From CAYSFW01 sp050329935 (GTDB taxonomy: Bacteria > Pseudomonadota > Gammaproteobacteria > UWMA-0217): a stretch of DNA of 28,437 nt. A program made the position numbers and the translations under genes. Location: NCBI GenBank assembly GCA_050329935.1, contig JBHJOI010000125.1, positions 1 to 28,437 on the forward strand, read 5' to 3'. The stretch's first letter is position 1. Each line of letters begins with the position of its first letter. Under the pieces are notes generated by a model that was not told the origin of the DNA, searched no databases, and worked only from the letters and a program-made list of their open reading frames with translations. Of this stretch, positions 20,551 through 28,294 are shown piece by piece.

Positions 20551-21936
20551 TCAGTGACTAGCCGCAGGTGGCGCATGTGCGGCCTCGTCGTGACTAGCGT
20601 AGAGGGAACGATAGGCGGGGATTTCGTGGTGTCCATGGGTCATCACCAGGTTGGCGAGGTCGAACAAGGTCTGCCGCGTGCCGCGATAACCGACCCACAG
20701 GCGCTGATAGCCGCCGATGAGGTCGTACTGCGGGAAGCCCGCGCGAAACAGCGGCAGACCGAGCCGGTGCGCCGTATCCGCGGCGTGCGAGTTGGAGATG
20801 ACCAATTCCGCGCCGAACTCGCGGGCGGACTTTTCGAGATCCTCGAGATCGCCGAGTTGCACGCAGGTGGTTGGAATCCGGGCAAGAATCGGCGAGCGAC
20901 TGGGCGCGACCGCCGCGACCACCTCGCAACCCATGTCGTTCGTCAGCTGCGACAGGCCATAGAGCAGGTCCGGGTCGGCGGCGATGGCCACCCGCGCGAA
21001 GCCGAGCATGAAGTGCGTGTCGACCATCGCATCCTGCAACTGCGCACGCTGGCGTTCGATCTTCTCCGGCACCGGCGTGCCGCTGATCTTGGCGAGCGCA
21101 GCGATGAAGGCGTCGACCGGCTCCAGACCCATGAGGCTGTCGAAGCGATAATCGGGTACGCCCGTGCGCTCATGCAGCAAATCCGCTGACGGGTACAGTG
21201 AGTGGCCGATGACCAGCGTTGCCACCGCATCGCCGAGCGTCGGAATCTCGTTGACCGGAGTACCGCCGACCGAAACCGGGCTGAACTCCAGGTCCGTCAG
21301 GTGGCCGTCGAGCGAGTCACCGATGTCGGGCAACACCACTGGACGCAGCCCAAAGGCCTCGATCAGCGCCTTGATGTGCTCCAGATCGCCAGGCGTCAGC
21401 ATCGAACCGGCGAGCACGTTGACCTGCTTGTTGCGCTTGCCCACACGCGAGCGATCCTCGGGCACGAGGTACTCGACCATCGCCTTGACCGCCAACGCGA
21501 AGCCGGACTCCAGGCAGCCGGTGAAATCGGGCGTCGCGACCGGCACCACAGGGATCGCGTCGAACTCCGGGTGCTGCTGGCGGAACTGCTTTACCAGCCG
21601 CCGAATGTCCGTACCCTGCGTTTCCGACAAACCGGTGGTCGGCAACCCGATCAGCGCCGGCGCGCTCTTCTCCGCAATCGCCTTCAAGCCCTGAATCACG
21701 TTGTCATCGGCACTCAACACCGTCGCGACTTGGTCCATCGCGGTTGTCTGCAACGGCACCGGTTCGCGGAAGTGACGTACGAAGAACACCTTGCCGAATG
21801 CCGTGCAACCCTGAGAGCCATGCATCATCGGGATCGACCGGCGGATGCCGAGGAACGCGAGCGATGCACCGACCGGCTGGCTGACCTTGAGCGGGTTGAC
21901 CGCGAGCGCTTTGTTACGTTTGATAACTTCGGCCAT
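20551..21936 (-). CDS. nifN: NifN, FeMo-cofactor scaffold subunit
   Basis: NifN pairs with NifE to form the NifEN scaffold on which NifB-co is matured with Mo and homocitrate. The 461-residue protein starts MAEVIKRNKALAVNPLKVSQ. It has PMMHGSQGCTAFGKVFFVRH with the conserved cluster-region cysteine, and GLPTTGLSETQGTDIRRLVK. The C-terminus (GGYQRLWVGYRGTRQTLFDL, then HHEIPAYRSLY) is typical. It has its own sigma54 promoter about 95 bp upstream and heads the ten-gene operon. Unusually, nifE is not upstream; purT lies divergently there instead. Confidence 0.98.
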   Translation of the reverse strand: MAEVIKRNKALAVNPLKVSQPVGASLAFLGIRRSIPMMHGSQGCTAFGKVFFVRHFREPVPLQTTAMDQVATVLSADDNVIQGLKAIAEKSAPALIGLPTTGLSETQGTDIRRLVKQFRQQHPEFDAIPVVPVATPDFTGCLESGFALAVKAMVEYLVPEDRSRVGKRNKQVNVLAGSMLTPGDLEHIKALIEAFGLRPVVLPDIGDSLDGHLTDLEFSPVSVGGTPVNEIPTLGDAVATLVIGHSLYPSADLLHERTGVPDYRFDSLMGLEPVDAFIAALAKISGTPVPEKIERQRAQLQDAMVDTHFMLGFARVAIAADPDLLYGLSQLTNDMGCEVVAAVAPSRSPILARIPTTCVQLGDLEDLEKSAREFGAELVISNSHAADTAHRLGLPLFRAGFPQYDLIGGYQRLWVGYRGTRQTLFDLANLVMTHGHHEIPAYRSLYASHDEAAHAPPAASH

Positions 21937-22029
21937 GTCAGTGCGCGCCCCTCGTTTGGGCGCCGTGGCGCGTTTCGTGCGGTGGCATTGGCGTCATGGG
22001 CAAGTCCAAGTTCGGTTATTGCTCGACCG

Positions 22030-22045
22030 AGCAAAGGGCGTGCCA
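22030..22045 (-). promoter_or_regulatory. Sigma54 (-24/-12) promoter of the nifN operon
   Basis: Minus strand TGGCAC-GCCCT-TTGCT is a near-perfect -24/-12 element. It lies 93 bp upstream of the nifN ATG, so nifN is the first gene of its transcript. Confidence 0.87.
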
Positions 22046-22088
22046 GCAGAAAGAGCGCTTATTTTCAGTGTGTTAGCATCAACGACGC

Positions 22089-22104
22089 TGTAGCAAACGC
22101 GACA
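22089..22104. promoter_or_regulatory. NifA upstream activator site for nifN
   Basis: TGT-AGCAAACGCG-ACA fits TGT-N10-ACA exactly. It is centred only about 50 bp upstream of the -24 element, closer than the ~100 bp seen at nifV and iscA. No better-placed copy is seen between 22105 and 22254. Confidence 0.65.
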
Positions 22105-22254
22105 AGAAGAGGACAAACGGGACATGCGAGACAACCGGTGGGCGGGGCGGCTCGAAAAGCGACCTCCCGCTCGACGGATGCAGCACCCCCAGGACTGTGC
22201 TAGAAGCTGCTCACCAATCCCAAAACATCATTCCGCCCGAAAGGAGATTTCCCC

Positions 22255-23457
22255 ATGCGCATTGGCACCCCGCTATCGCCCACCGCCACCCGTGTGATGC
22301 TGCTCGGCAGCGGCGAACTCGGCAAGGAAGTCATCATTGCGCTCCAGCGCCTCGGGGTTGAAGTGCACGCGGTGGATCGTTACCCCAACGCGCCGGGGCA
22401 TCAGGTGGCGCACCACGCGCATGTGATCAACATGGCGGATCCGGTCGCGCTGCGCGCGCTCGTGGAGCGGATACGGCCGCAGCTCATCGTGCCGGAGATC
22501 GAGGCCATCGCGACCGATGAGTTGGTGCGGCTCGAGGCGGAAGGACTGGCGACCGTGATCCCCACCGCGCGCGCGGCCCAACTCACGATGAATCGCGAGG
22601 GCATTCGCCGCCTTGCCGCCGAGACGCTGGGACTGCCAACCTCGAAGTACGTCTTCGCGGAGACCCTGGATCAGCTAAGGGACAGCGCCGCTCAAATCGG
22701 CTACCCGATGATCGTCAAGCCGGTCATGTCCTCGTCCGGCAAGGGGCAATCGACCGTTGAGGGTCCATCGGATATCGAGCCCGCATGGCACTATGCGGCT
22801 TCCGCCGGGCGCGTGAACAAGGGCCGGGTCATCGTGGAAGAGATGATTCGCTTCGATTACGAAATCACCCTGCTCACGGTGCGCGCGAACAATGCGCGCG
22901 GCGAAATCGAGACCCATTTCTGTGAACCGATAGGTCACCGCCAGGTGAAGGGCGACTACGTCGAGAGCTGGCAGCCGCAACCGATGACTGAAGCGGCGTT
23001 GACTCGCTCTCGGGAGATCGCTACGCACATCACCGGCGCGCTCGGCGGATGCGGTTTGTTCGGCGTCGAGCTGTTCGTTCGCGGCGACGAGGTCTGGTTT
23101 TCCGAAGTCAGCCCGCGCCCGCACGATACCGGGATGGTGACGATGATCACGCAGTTCCAGAGTGAATTCGAACTCCACGCACGCGCGATACTTGGCCTGC
23201 CGGTCGACACCGGCCTCGCCCGCCCCGGCGCCAGCGCGGTGATCTACGGCGGCATGGAGGCTCAGGGCATCGCGTTCCAGGGCATCGACGCTGCCCTCGC
23301 GATTCCCGGCACCGAGGTACGGCTATTCGGCAAGCCGGAGGCGTTCGCGCGCCGGCGCATGGGCGTCGCCCTCGCGCGGCACGACGATCCGCAACAGGCC
23401 CGCGCGAATGCCCAGCTGGCCGCGAGCAAGGTGCAGCCGGTCATGGAGATCGTCTAG
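22255..23457 (+). CDS. purT: Formate-dependent phosphoribosylglycinamide formyltransferase PurT
   Basis: PurT makes formyl-GAR from GAR, formate and ATP in purine synthesis. The 400-residue protein is a full-length ATP-grasp enzyme. The N-terminal pre-ATP-grasp domain contains RVMLLGSGELGKEVIIALQR and the substrate-binding region around PEIEAIATDEL. The glycine loop is VMSSSGKGQST. The Mg/ATP-binding EVSPRPHDTGMVTM lies further on. AAAGGAG upstream sets the ATG. It is divergent from nifN and marks the return to housekeeping genes. Confidence 0.98.
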   Translation: MRIGTPLSPTATRVMLLGSGELGKEVIIALQRLGVEVHAVDRYPNAPGHQVAHHAHVINMADPVALRALVERIRPQLIVPEIEAIATDELVRLEAEGLATVIPTARAAQLTMNREGIRRLAAETLGLPTSKYVFAETLDQLRDSAAQIGYPMIVKPVMSSSGKGQSTVEGPSDIEPAWHYAASAGRVNKGRVIVEEMIRFDYEITLLTVRANNARGEIETHFCEPIGHRQVKGDYVESWQPQPMTEAALTRSREIATHITGALGGCGLFGVELFVRGDEVWFSEVSPRPHDTGMVTMITQFQSEFELHARAILGLPVDTGLARPGASAVIYGGMEAQGIAFQGIDAALAIPGTEVRLFGKPEAFARRRMGVALARHDDPQQARANAQLAASKVQPVMEIV

Positions 23458-23460
23458 CCC

Positions 23461-23652
23461 GTGCGCGCATCCGACATAACCCTTCTGCTACTGGTCGGAA
23501 CTGGCGTCATCCTGGCGCTCTTGGTCTCGCGGATGATCGGACGCCATCGAACCGGCGCGCGTCGACCGGCGAAACGAGGAAACCGCGACGGTGGCGGTGG
23601 CGGTGACAGTCACGATGCCAGCAAGGGCGATGGCGGCGGCAACGGTGGCTGA
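23461..23652 (+). CDS. Small one-helix membrane protein with glycine-rich tail, unknown
   Basis: This 63-residue reading starts with GTG three bases after the purT stop. It has one hydrophobic helix (DITLLLLVGTGVILALLVSR), a basic stretch (RHRTGARRPAKRGNR), and a Gly/Asp tail (DGGGGGDSHDASKGDGGGNG). The topology suggests a small inner-membrane protein with the charged tail in the cytoplasm. No function can be assigned; close spacing suggests co-transcription with purT. Confidence 0.6.
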   Translation: MRASDITLLLLVGTGVILALLVSRMIGRHRTGARRPAKRGNRDGGGGGDSHDASKGDGGGNGG

Positions 23653-23720
23653 TCGAGGATGAACCCTAATTTTGCCGGCCTCGCTTCCAGCCCACGGGTC
23701 ATCGCGCCGGTGGTATCGGC

Positions 23721-24065
23721 ATGATTCGGCTCAACGCCTCGCTACGTGCCTGGGGGTCACCCGAGTTTCCGGAGGCGCTCCGGTCCGAGCTGGAGCAACT
23801 CGACCCGACCGCGCTGCCGCTGCAACGCGGCGTGTCGCGCGGCAGTTATGTCGCCGACACGCCGGTGCGTGTGATGGTCATTTCAACCCACGCCACCGAA
23901 ACCGAGATTCAAGCATCGGTCGGTCTGTTTTTCGCGAGTGTCATCGCCGGTTGCAGCTGCGCGGACGACCCGACCCCGATCGATACCCTGAGCGAATACT
24001 GTGAAGTACGCGTCGCGATCGATCGCACCAGTGCCGAGGCGCGGATGACGCTTGTCCCGGACTGA
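23721..24065 (+). CDS. Conserved hypothetical protein (114 residues)
   Basis: The protein starts MIRLNASLRAWGSPEFPEAL and has a central strand-rich part (YVADTPVRVMVISTHATETE). It also has the cysteine-containing stretch GCSCADDPTPIDTLSEYCEV and a C-terminus of RVAIDRTSAEARMTLVPD. I recall similar unnamed proteins in other gammaproteobacteria with the CxCADDPTP motif. The cysteine pair and acidic residues might bind a metal, but that is speculation. It lies 68 nt after the small membrane protein, on the same strand as purT. Confidence 0.75.
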   Translation: MIRLNASLRAWGSPEFPEALRSELEQLDPTALPLQRGVSRGSYVADTPVRVMVISTHATETEIQASVGLFFASVIAGCSCADDPTPIDTLSEYCEVRVAIDRTSAEARMTLVPD

Positions 24066-24131
24066 TGCGCGCACTTGCGGGAGCGGGCAGGCATCGACCG
24101 GTGAATCCGGACCGGGTTCGGCGTCCGCGCG

Positions 24132-24740
24132 TCAGCCCTGATCCACTCCGGGCGACATCCGCGCCTCGTTTCGCACCGGCGCCAGCTTTGCATCGAATTC
24201 GCATTTCATTTCGAGGAATTCGTCCTTGGTCAGATAGTTGCGCGCTTCATTGACCGCGGCCTCGGCCAACCGCGCGTGCAGTTTCGCTTCGCGTTTCCGC
24301 TGGTGCCGACTCAAACAGAGCGCCTTGGACAAGTGGCGACTTGCATTGGTGTATAGCTGCTCGCCGAGATGGTGGTTGAACGAATTCAAACGCTTGCTGG
24401 TCCGAAACCGGTCGGCGAGCGGCGAGGGTTCGGGAATTCGCGCGCCGTTGACCCACCCCCCCGGGTCTGTCCGGTTCGAATCCGAATCCGCCGAAATGGT
24501 CAGGCCATCGTCATTCGCGGCCACGTAATGCGGCGCGATATAGTCCTCGATGGCCGCGGTGATGCTGGGAAACTCGATTTCGTGGTTTTCACCCGCGCGC
24601 GATTGCAGCCGCTACCGGAGACCTTCGTGATAGACGTGGTGAAATAGGTCTCTGATCGCATTGAGCAGCGAATGGAGGTCGATCGCGTGCACGGGAGCGT
24701 CGTGATACCGCAATGCGCGGTAGCTTTCGATGGAGTTCAT
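24132..24740 (-). pseudogene. Hypothetical gene interrupted by an in-frame TAG
   Basis: A 42-codon opening from the ATG at 24738-24740 (MNSIESYRALRYHDAPVHAI, then NAIRDLFHHVYHEGLR, with GAGGGAA upstream) ends at TAG (24612-24614). The same frame then continues without a stop for 159 codons: GENHEIEFPSITAAIEDYIA, PHYVAANDDGLTISADSDSN, NSFNHHLGEQLYTNASRHLS and a helical, basic C-terminus. Both parts look like one soluble protein of about 202 codons with amber at codon 43 (a one-base change from CAG or TGG). No family is recognised. Either a nonsense mutation or a sequencing error is possible; the second part has a GTG at 24524 as an alternative start. Confidence 0.55.
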
Positions 24741-25070
24741 CGGGTTCCCTCTGTCTGTTGTTATTGTTAAGACATGACGCGGGAAACTGCCTTGTTGGGC
24801 ATGTCTGAAGGGGGCTGATCCGACTTGGCCCCGGCATGGAACTGGATTCGTTCTTCCGCACGGTGTTATCGGCGGCCGCGTCCGGTTCTTTAGGGCTCGA
24901 ACGCGGCGTTTATCCGGCGATACGGACCGCTCGGTCACATCGCCCGCGCGACGCCATTTGGCGCGCCTCGGTTCTCCCGCTGGAGGCGACGTGCTGGTTC
25001 CGGTATAAGCGGTCGCGAGGTGCCCGCGTTCGCGGTGTGTACCGTTATGCCAGGTCCAAGGAGGGTGACT
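24741..25070. other. Gene-poor stretch before the DNA ligase
   Basis: I see no credible gene in this 330-bp interval. Readings in all frames lack family resemblance or ribosome sites, except for the AAGGAGGG Shine-Dalgarno of the ligase at its right end. It should hold promoters for the divergent neighbours, but no clear -35/-10 pair stands out. Confidence 0.4.
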
Positions 25071-25976
25071 ATGTTGATCATGCGAACTCACGCCGTATCG
25101 CGGGTCGGCGCCGCGTCGCGCGATTCGATCATCGGATCACGGCCAGCACCCAAGCGCATCTGGGTAGGCTGGCTGTCGATCACCTTGCTACTGTGCTGGC
25201 CTTGGCCGCTGACCGCGTCACCCCTGACGCTCGCCCAGACGTATGCGCCCAGCATGGCGATCGAAGGCTATTGGATGAGCGAAAAGCTCGATGGCATTCG
25301 CGCGACCTGGGACGGCCAAACCTTGCGCACGCGCGGCGGCCACCCCGTCGTGGCGCCACCGGGGTTTACCGCAGGTTGGCCCGCCTTCCCGCTCGACGGT
25401 GAACTCTGGACCCAACGCGACGACTACCAAAACGTCGCCCGGATCGTGCTCGACCAAACCCCGTCGGCCGATTGGGCGCACGTGACCTACAACGTTTTCG
25501 ATTCACCGCTGCCCGGTTTGACGTTCGCGGAGCGCCACGCGAAGGTTCAGGCGTGGTTCGCCGCGCACCCCGCGCCGCAGGTGCGTATCGTCGAGCAACG
25601 CGCATGCCCATCCCGCGAGGCGCTCGATGATTTTCTCCGCACGGTGGAAGCGGCCGGTGGTGAAGGGGTCATGCTGCGGGATCCGAACGCGCCGTTCGAG
25701 CCCGGGCGCAGCTCCACGCTGCTCAAGGTGAAATCACATCAGGATGCCGAGGCCACGGTGATTGGGTACCGCGCCGGCAAGGGCAAGTACAACGGCAAGG
25801 TCGGTTCGCTCTGGGTCGAGAGGGACGGCACGCGGTTTTACATCGGCAGCGGCCTGACCGACGCCGACCGTGCCGATCCACCGCCGATCGGCGCTCGAAT
25901 CACGTTCCGCCACAACGGATATACCGAAGCGGGCAAACCACGCTTTCCCCGGTTTCTGCGCCTGCGTCGCGATTGA
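25071..25976 (+). CDS. ATP-dependent DNA ligase with signal-type N-terminus (LigE-like)
   Basis: The 301-residue enzyme is a minimal ATP-dependent DNA ligase. Motif I is EKLDGIRATW (K adenylated), motif III PLDGELW, motif IV GGEGVMLRDP and motif V LLKVKSHQDAEA. A C-terminal OB-like domain ends TFRHNGYTEAGKPRFPRFLR. The first ~55 residues contain a basic segment and a hydrophobic helix (RIWVGWLSITLLLCWPWPLT), like the export signal of the periplasmic ligases of Neisseria and Haemophilus. AAGGAGGG before the ATG at 25071 sets the start. Such ligases are thought to act on DNA in the periplasm, perhaps during uptake. No partner genes are nearby. Confidence 0.93.
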   Translation: MLIMRTHAVSRVGAASRDSIIGSRPAPKRIWVGWLSITLLLCWPWPLTASPLTLAQTYAPSMAIEGYWMSEKLDGIRATWDGQTLRTRGGHPVVAPPGFTAGWPAFPLDGELWTQRDDYQNVARIVLDQTPSADWAHVTYNVFDSPLPGLTFAERHAKVQAWFAAHPAPQVRIVEQRACPSREALDDFLRTVEAAGGEGVMLRDPNAPFEPGRSSTLLKVKSHQDAEATVIGYRAGKGKYNGKVGSLWVERDGTRFYIGSGLTDADRADPPPIGARITFRHNGYTEAGKPRFPRFLRLRRD

Positions 25977-26036
25977 GCCGCGAACGGCGGCGGTTAACCG
26001 CGTCGCCGTTGCGTGGATCAACCGCCAACGCGAGGC

Positions 26037-27821
26037 TCACGAACCCGCGACCCGCCGAGCGGCCTCGGCCCGGATCCGTTTCAACATGCCCTCCAGGCCG
26101 TTGCGGCGACTCATGGTGAGATGGCGGTCGAGCCCCAGGTCCAGCAACAGCGCGGCGGTGTCGAACTCGAGGATTTCGCGCGCGCTTTGCCCGGAGAACA
26201 CGCGCTGCAATAACGCGATGATTCCGCGCACCAACGGCGCATCGGAGTCGGCGATAAAATCGATCGCATCCGCGGTCGCGGGACGGGCGCGCGCGTGCAA
26301 ATGGACCGTGCTCATGCAGCCGCGTACGCGATTGGTGTCGGTCCTCAGCGCGTCGGGCATGGACGGCAGCGAGGCGCCGAGTTCCAGCAGGTATTGATCA
26401 CGCGCCTCGCGCTCGTCCAGCAACGCGAAATCCTCGACCAGCGCGGCGGCCGCCTCGCGCACGGTCGCGCCACCGGGTTGCGGGTAGTCGACCCGCGCGC
26501 GGTCGTCCGGCGCTCGCTGGTCGCGCTGGCCGCGCCCATCGCGCTGCGCGTTCGCGACCAGTTTGAGCAGCGCGTCCGCCAGCGCATCGACGTCTTCACG
26601 CGTGTTGTAGAACGCGAACGAGGCCCGTGCGGTGCCAGCAATACGGAAGCGGTCCATCAACGGCATGCAGCAATGATGCCCGGTGCGAATGGCGATACCC
26701 TCGCCGTCGAGCACCACGCCGGCTTCATAGGTCGAGATCGGTGGATCCTCAAGCACGAAGCTGACGACTGCGCCTTTGTTGGCGGCGTTGCCGATCACGC
26801 GCAGTCCTGGCACCTCGCGCAACCGTTGGTGCGCATACTGGAGCAGCTGATGCTCGTGCGGCATGGTGCGCTCGAATCCGATTCCGGCCAGGTACTCCAG
26901 CGCGACCCCGAGGCCGATCGCCCCGGCGATATGCGGCGTACCCGCCTCGAATTTGTTGGGCAAATCGGCGTAGGTGGTTTTCTCGAAGGTCACGCTCTCG
27001 ATCATGTCGCCACCACCCTGGTAGGGCGGCATGGCTTCGAGCAACGACGCGCGCCCGTAGAGCACGCCGATACCGGTGGGCGCGAAGACCTTGTGCCCGG
27101 AAAACACATAGAAATCGCAGTCGATCGCGCGCACGTCGGTTGGCCCGTGAGCGACCCATTGCGCGCCGTCGATCAGCACGACCGCGCCGACCGCTTTCGC
27201 CATCCGGGTGATCCTCACGACGTCGTTGATGGTGCCGAGCGCATTGGACAACTGCGTCACCGCGACGATTCGGGTCCGCGGGCCGAGTAGTCGGGCATAT
27301 TCATCGAGGCGCAGCTCGCCGGCCTCGTCGACCGGGATGACCTTGAGCACCGCGCCGGTCGCTCCGCACAGCATCTGCCACGGCACGATGTTGGCGTGAT
27401 GCTCCATCGCCGAGATGACAATCTCGTCGCCCGGCCCAAGCTGGCTGCCCCCATACGCCGTCGCCACGAGATTGATGGACTCCGTCGCGCCGCGCGTGAA
27501 GATGATCTCGCGCGCGCTCGCGGCGTTCAGGAAGCCTTGCACCGTGCGCCGCGCCTGCTCGAACGCATCGGTCGCCCGCTGGCTCAGGGCGTAGACGCCG
27601 CGATGGATGTTCGCGTTCTCGCTTTCGTAAAAACGGCGCACGGCCTCGATCACGGCTCTTGGCTTTTGCGAAGTCGCGCCGTTATCGAGGTAGACCAGCG
27701 GCTTGCCGTGGACTCGGCTGGACAGTAGCGGAAACTCGCGGCGCAGGCGCGTGATATCGAGTTCGTGGGTATGCGGATTACCCTGAGTCGTGACCGGGTG
27801 CGGATCGGGCGGTACATTCAT
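26037..27821 (-). CDS. sufS: SufS-SufE fusion: cysteine desulfurase with built-in sulfur acceptor
   Basis: The 594-residue protein joins two Suf proteins. Residues ~20-420 are a group II cysteine desulfurase, with the PLP-stacking histidine near H142 (MEHHANIVPW), PLP lysine K244 (FSGHKVFAPTG) and the catalytic cysteine at C384/C385 (RTGHHCCMPLMDRF). Residues ~455-594 are SufE, with the acceptor cysteine C502 in RVRGCMSTVHLHA. A charged linker (430-450) joins them. Fusion would pass persulfide from SufS to SufE within one chain. It is monocistronic here, not next to sufBCD. It gives the cell a general Fe-S sulfur source besides NifS. No strong Shine-Dalgarno is visible. Confidence 0.96.
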   Translation of the reverse strand: MNVPPDPHPVTTQGNPHTHELDITRLRREFPLLSSRVHGKPLVYLDNGATSQKPRAVIEAVRRFYESENANIHRGVYALSQRATDAFEQARRTVQGFLNAASAREIIFTRGATESINLVATAYGGSQLGPGDEIVISAMEHHANIVPWQMLCGATGAVLKVIPVDEAGELRLDEYARLLGPRTRIVAVTQLSNALGTINDVVRITRMAKAVGAVVLIDGAQWVAHGPTDVRAIDCDFYVFSGHKVFAPTGIGVLYGRASLLEAMPPYQGGGDMIESVTFEKTTYADLPNKFEAGTPHIAGAIGLGVALEYLAGIGFERTMPHEHQLLQYAHQRLREVPGLRVIGNAANKGAVVSFVLEDPPISTYEAGVVLDGEGIAIRTGHHCCMPLMDRFRIAGTARASFAFYNTREDVDALADALLKLVANAQRDGRGQRDQRAPDDRARVDYPQPGGATVREAAAALVEDFALLDEREARDQYLLELGASLPSMPDALRTDTNRVRGCMSTVHLHARARPATADAIDFIADSDAPLVRGIIALLQRVFSGQSAREILEFDTAALLLDLGLDRHLTMSRRNGLEGMLKRIRAEAARRVAGS

Positions 27822-27874
27822 CGCACCATTCTACGTCAAGTCGCCACGACTCGGCCGACATCCCGCCTATTTCA

Positions 27875-27898
27875 CGGGTCGTCCCGATGACGACACCG
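27875..27898. other. Stem-loop upstream of the SufS-SufE gene
   Basis: CGG-GTCGTC-CCGAT-GACGAC-a-CCG forms a 9-bp stem with one bulged base, 54-77 bp upstream of the fusion ATG. It could be an operator or leader structure; nothing more can be said from sequence. Confidence 0.3.
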
Positions 27899-28294
27899 GT
27901 GAATCTCGACGCTCGGTACCCGAATCGCAGAACGGGTGACCCTTTGACGCAATCCGATAAAAGCCGGCAAGCTTGGAGTGACCGCGAATGAAACGTCAGG
28001 TTCGCCGCTCGGGGTTGGGTAAACGGGAACATCGGCTGCAGCGACGCGGCTGTCGAGTCCCTGCGGGCCGGTTCACGGCGTCTCCTGCCTGCACTGCCAG
28101 GACTGGCTTTAATCATCCGGGCGGTATTCGCGCCATGAAAGCGAGGCACCGCCGCGCGTCGGTCAACTCTTGCGGCGGTGCGCCGGGCATGGTTCCGATC
28201 GCCGCCGTTTGCGACCTGGCGCTATGGCCGCGCAAGCGGATCTGGATTCGCACGCAATCGCGCGCGTCACCGTCAATCTTAGGGGGAACCCAAT
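27899..28294. other. Gene-poor stretch near right edge
   Basis: No credible gene is seen. Readings across this 396-bp interval are compositional shadows without family resemblance. It should contain the promoter of the gene starting at 28295. Confidence 0.35.

Noticed and set aside
21938..22015. Possible nifE C-terminal remnant just before nifN
   Set aside because: The frame ends in TGA two bases before the nifN ATG, but its ~25 residues (Pro/Thr/His-rich) show no NifE motif and it also overlaps promoter spacing. Kept only as a question.
28136..28294. Small plus-strand frame from ATG at 28136
   Set aside because: No ribosome site and an arginine-rich composition; it runs into the start of the gene at 28295 in another frame.
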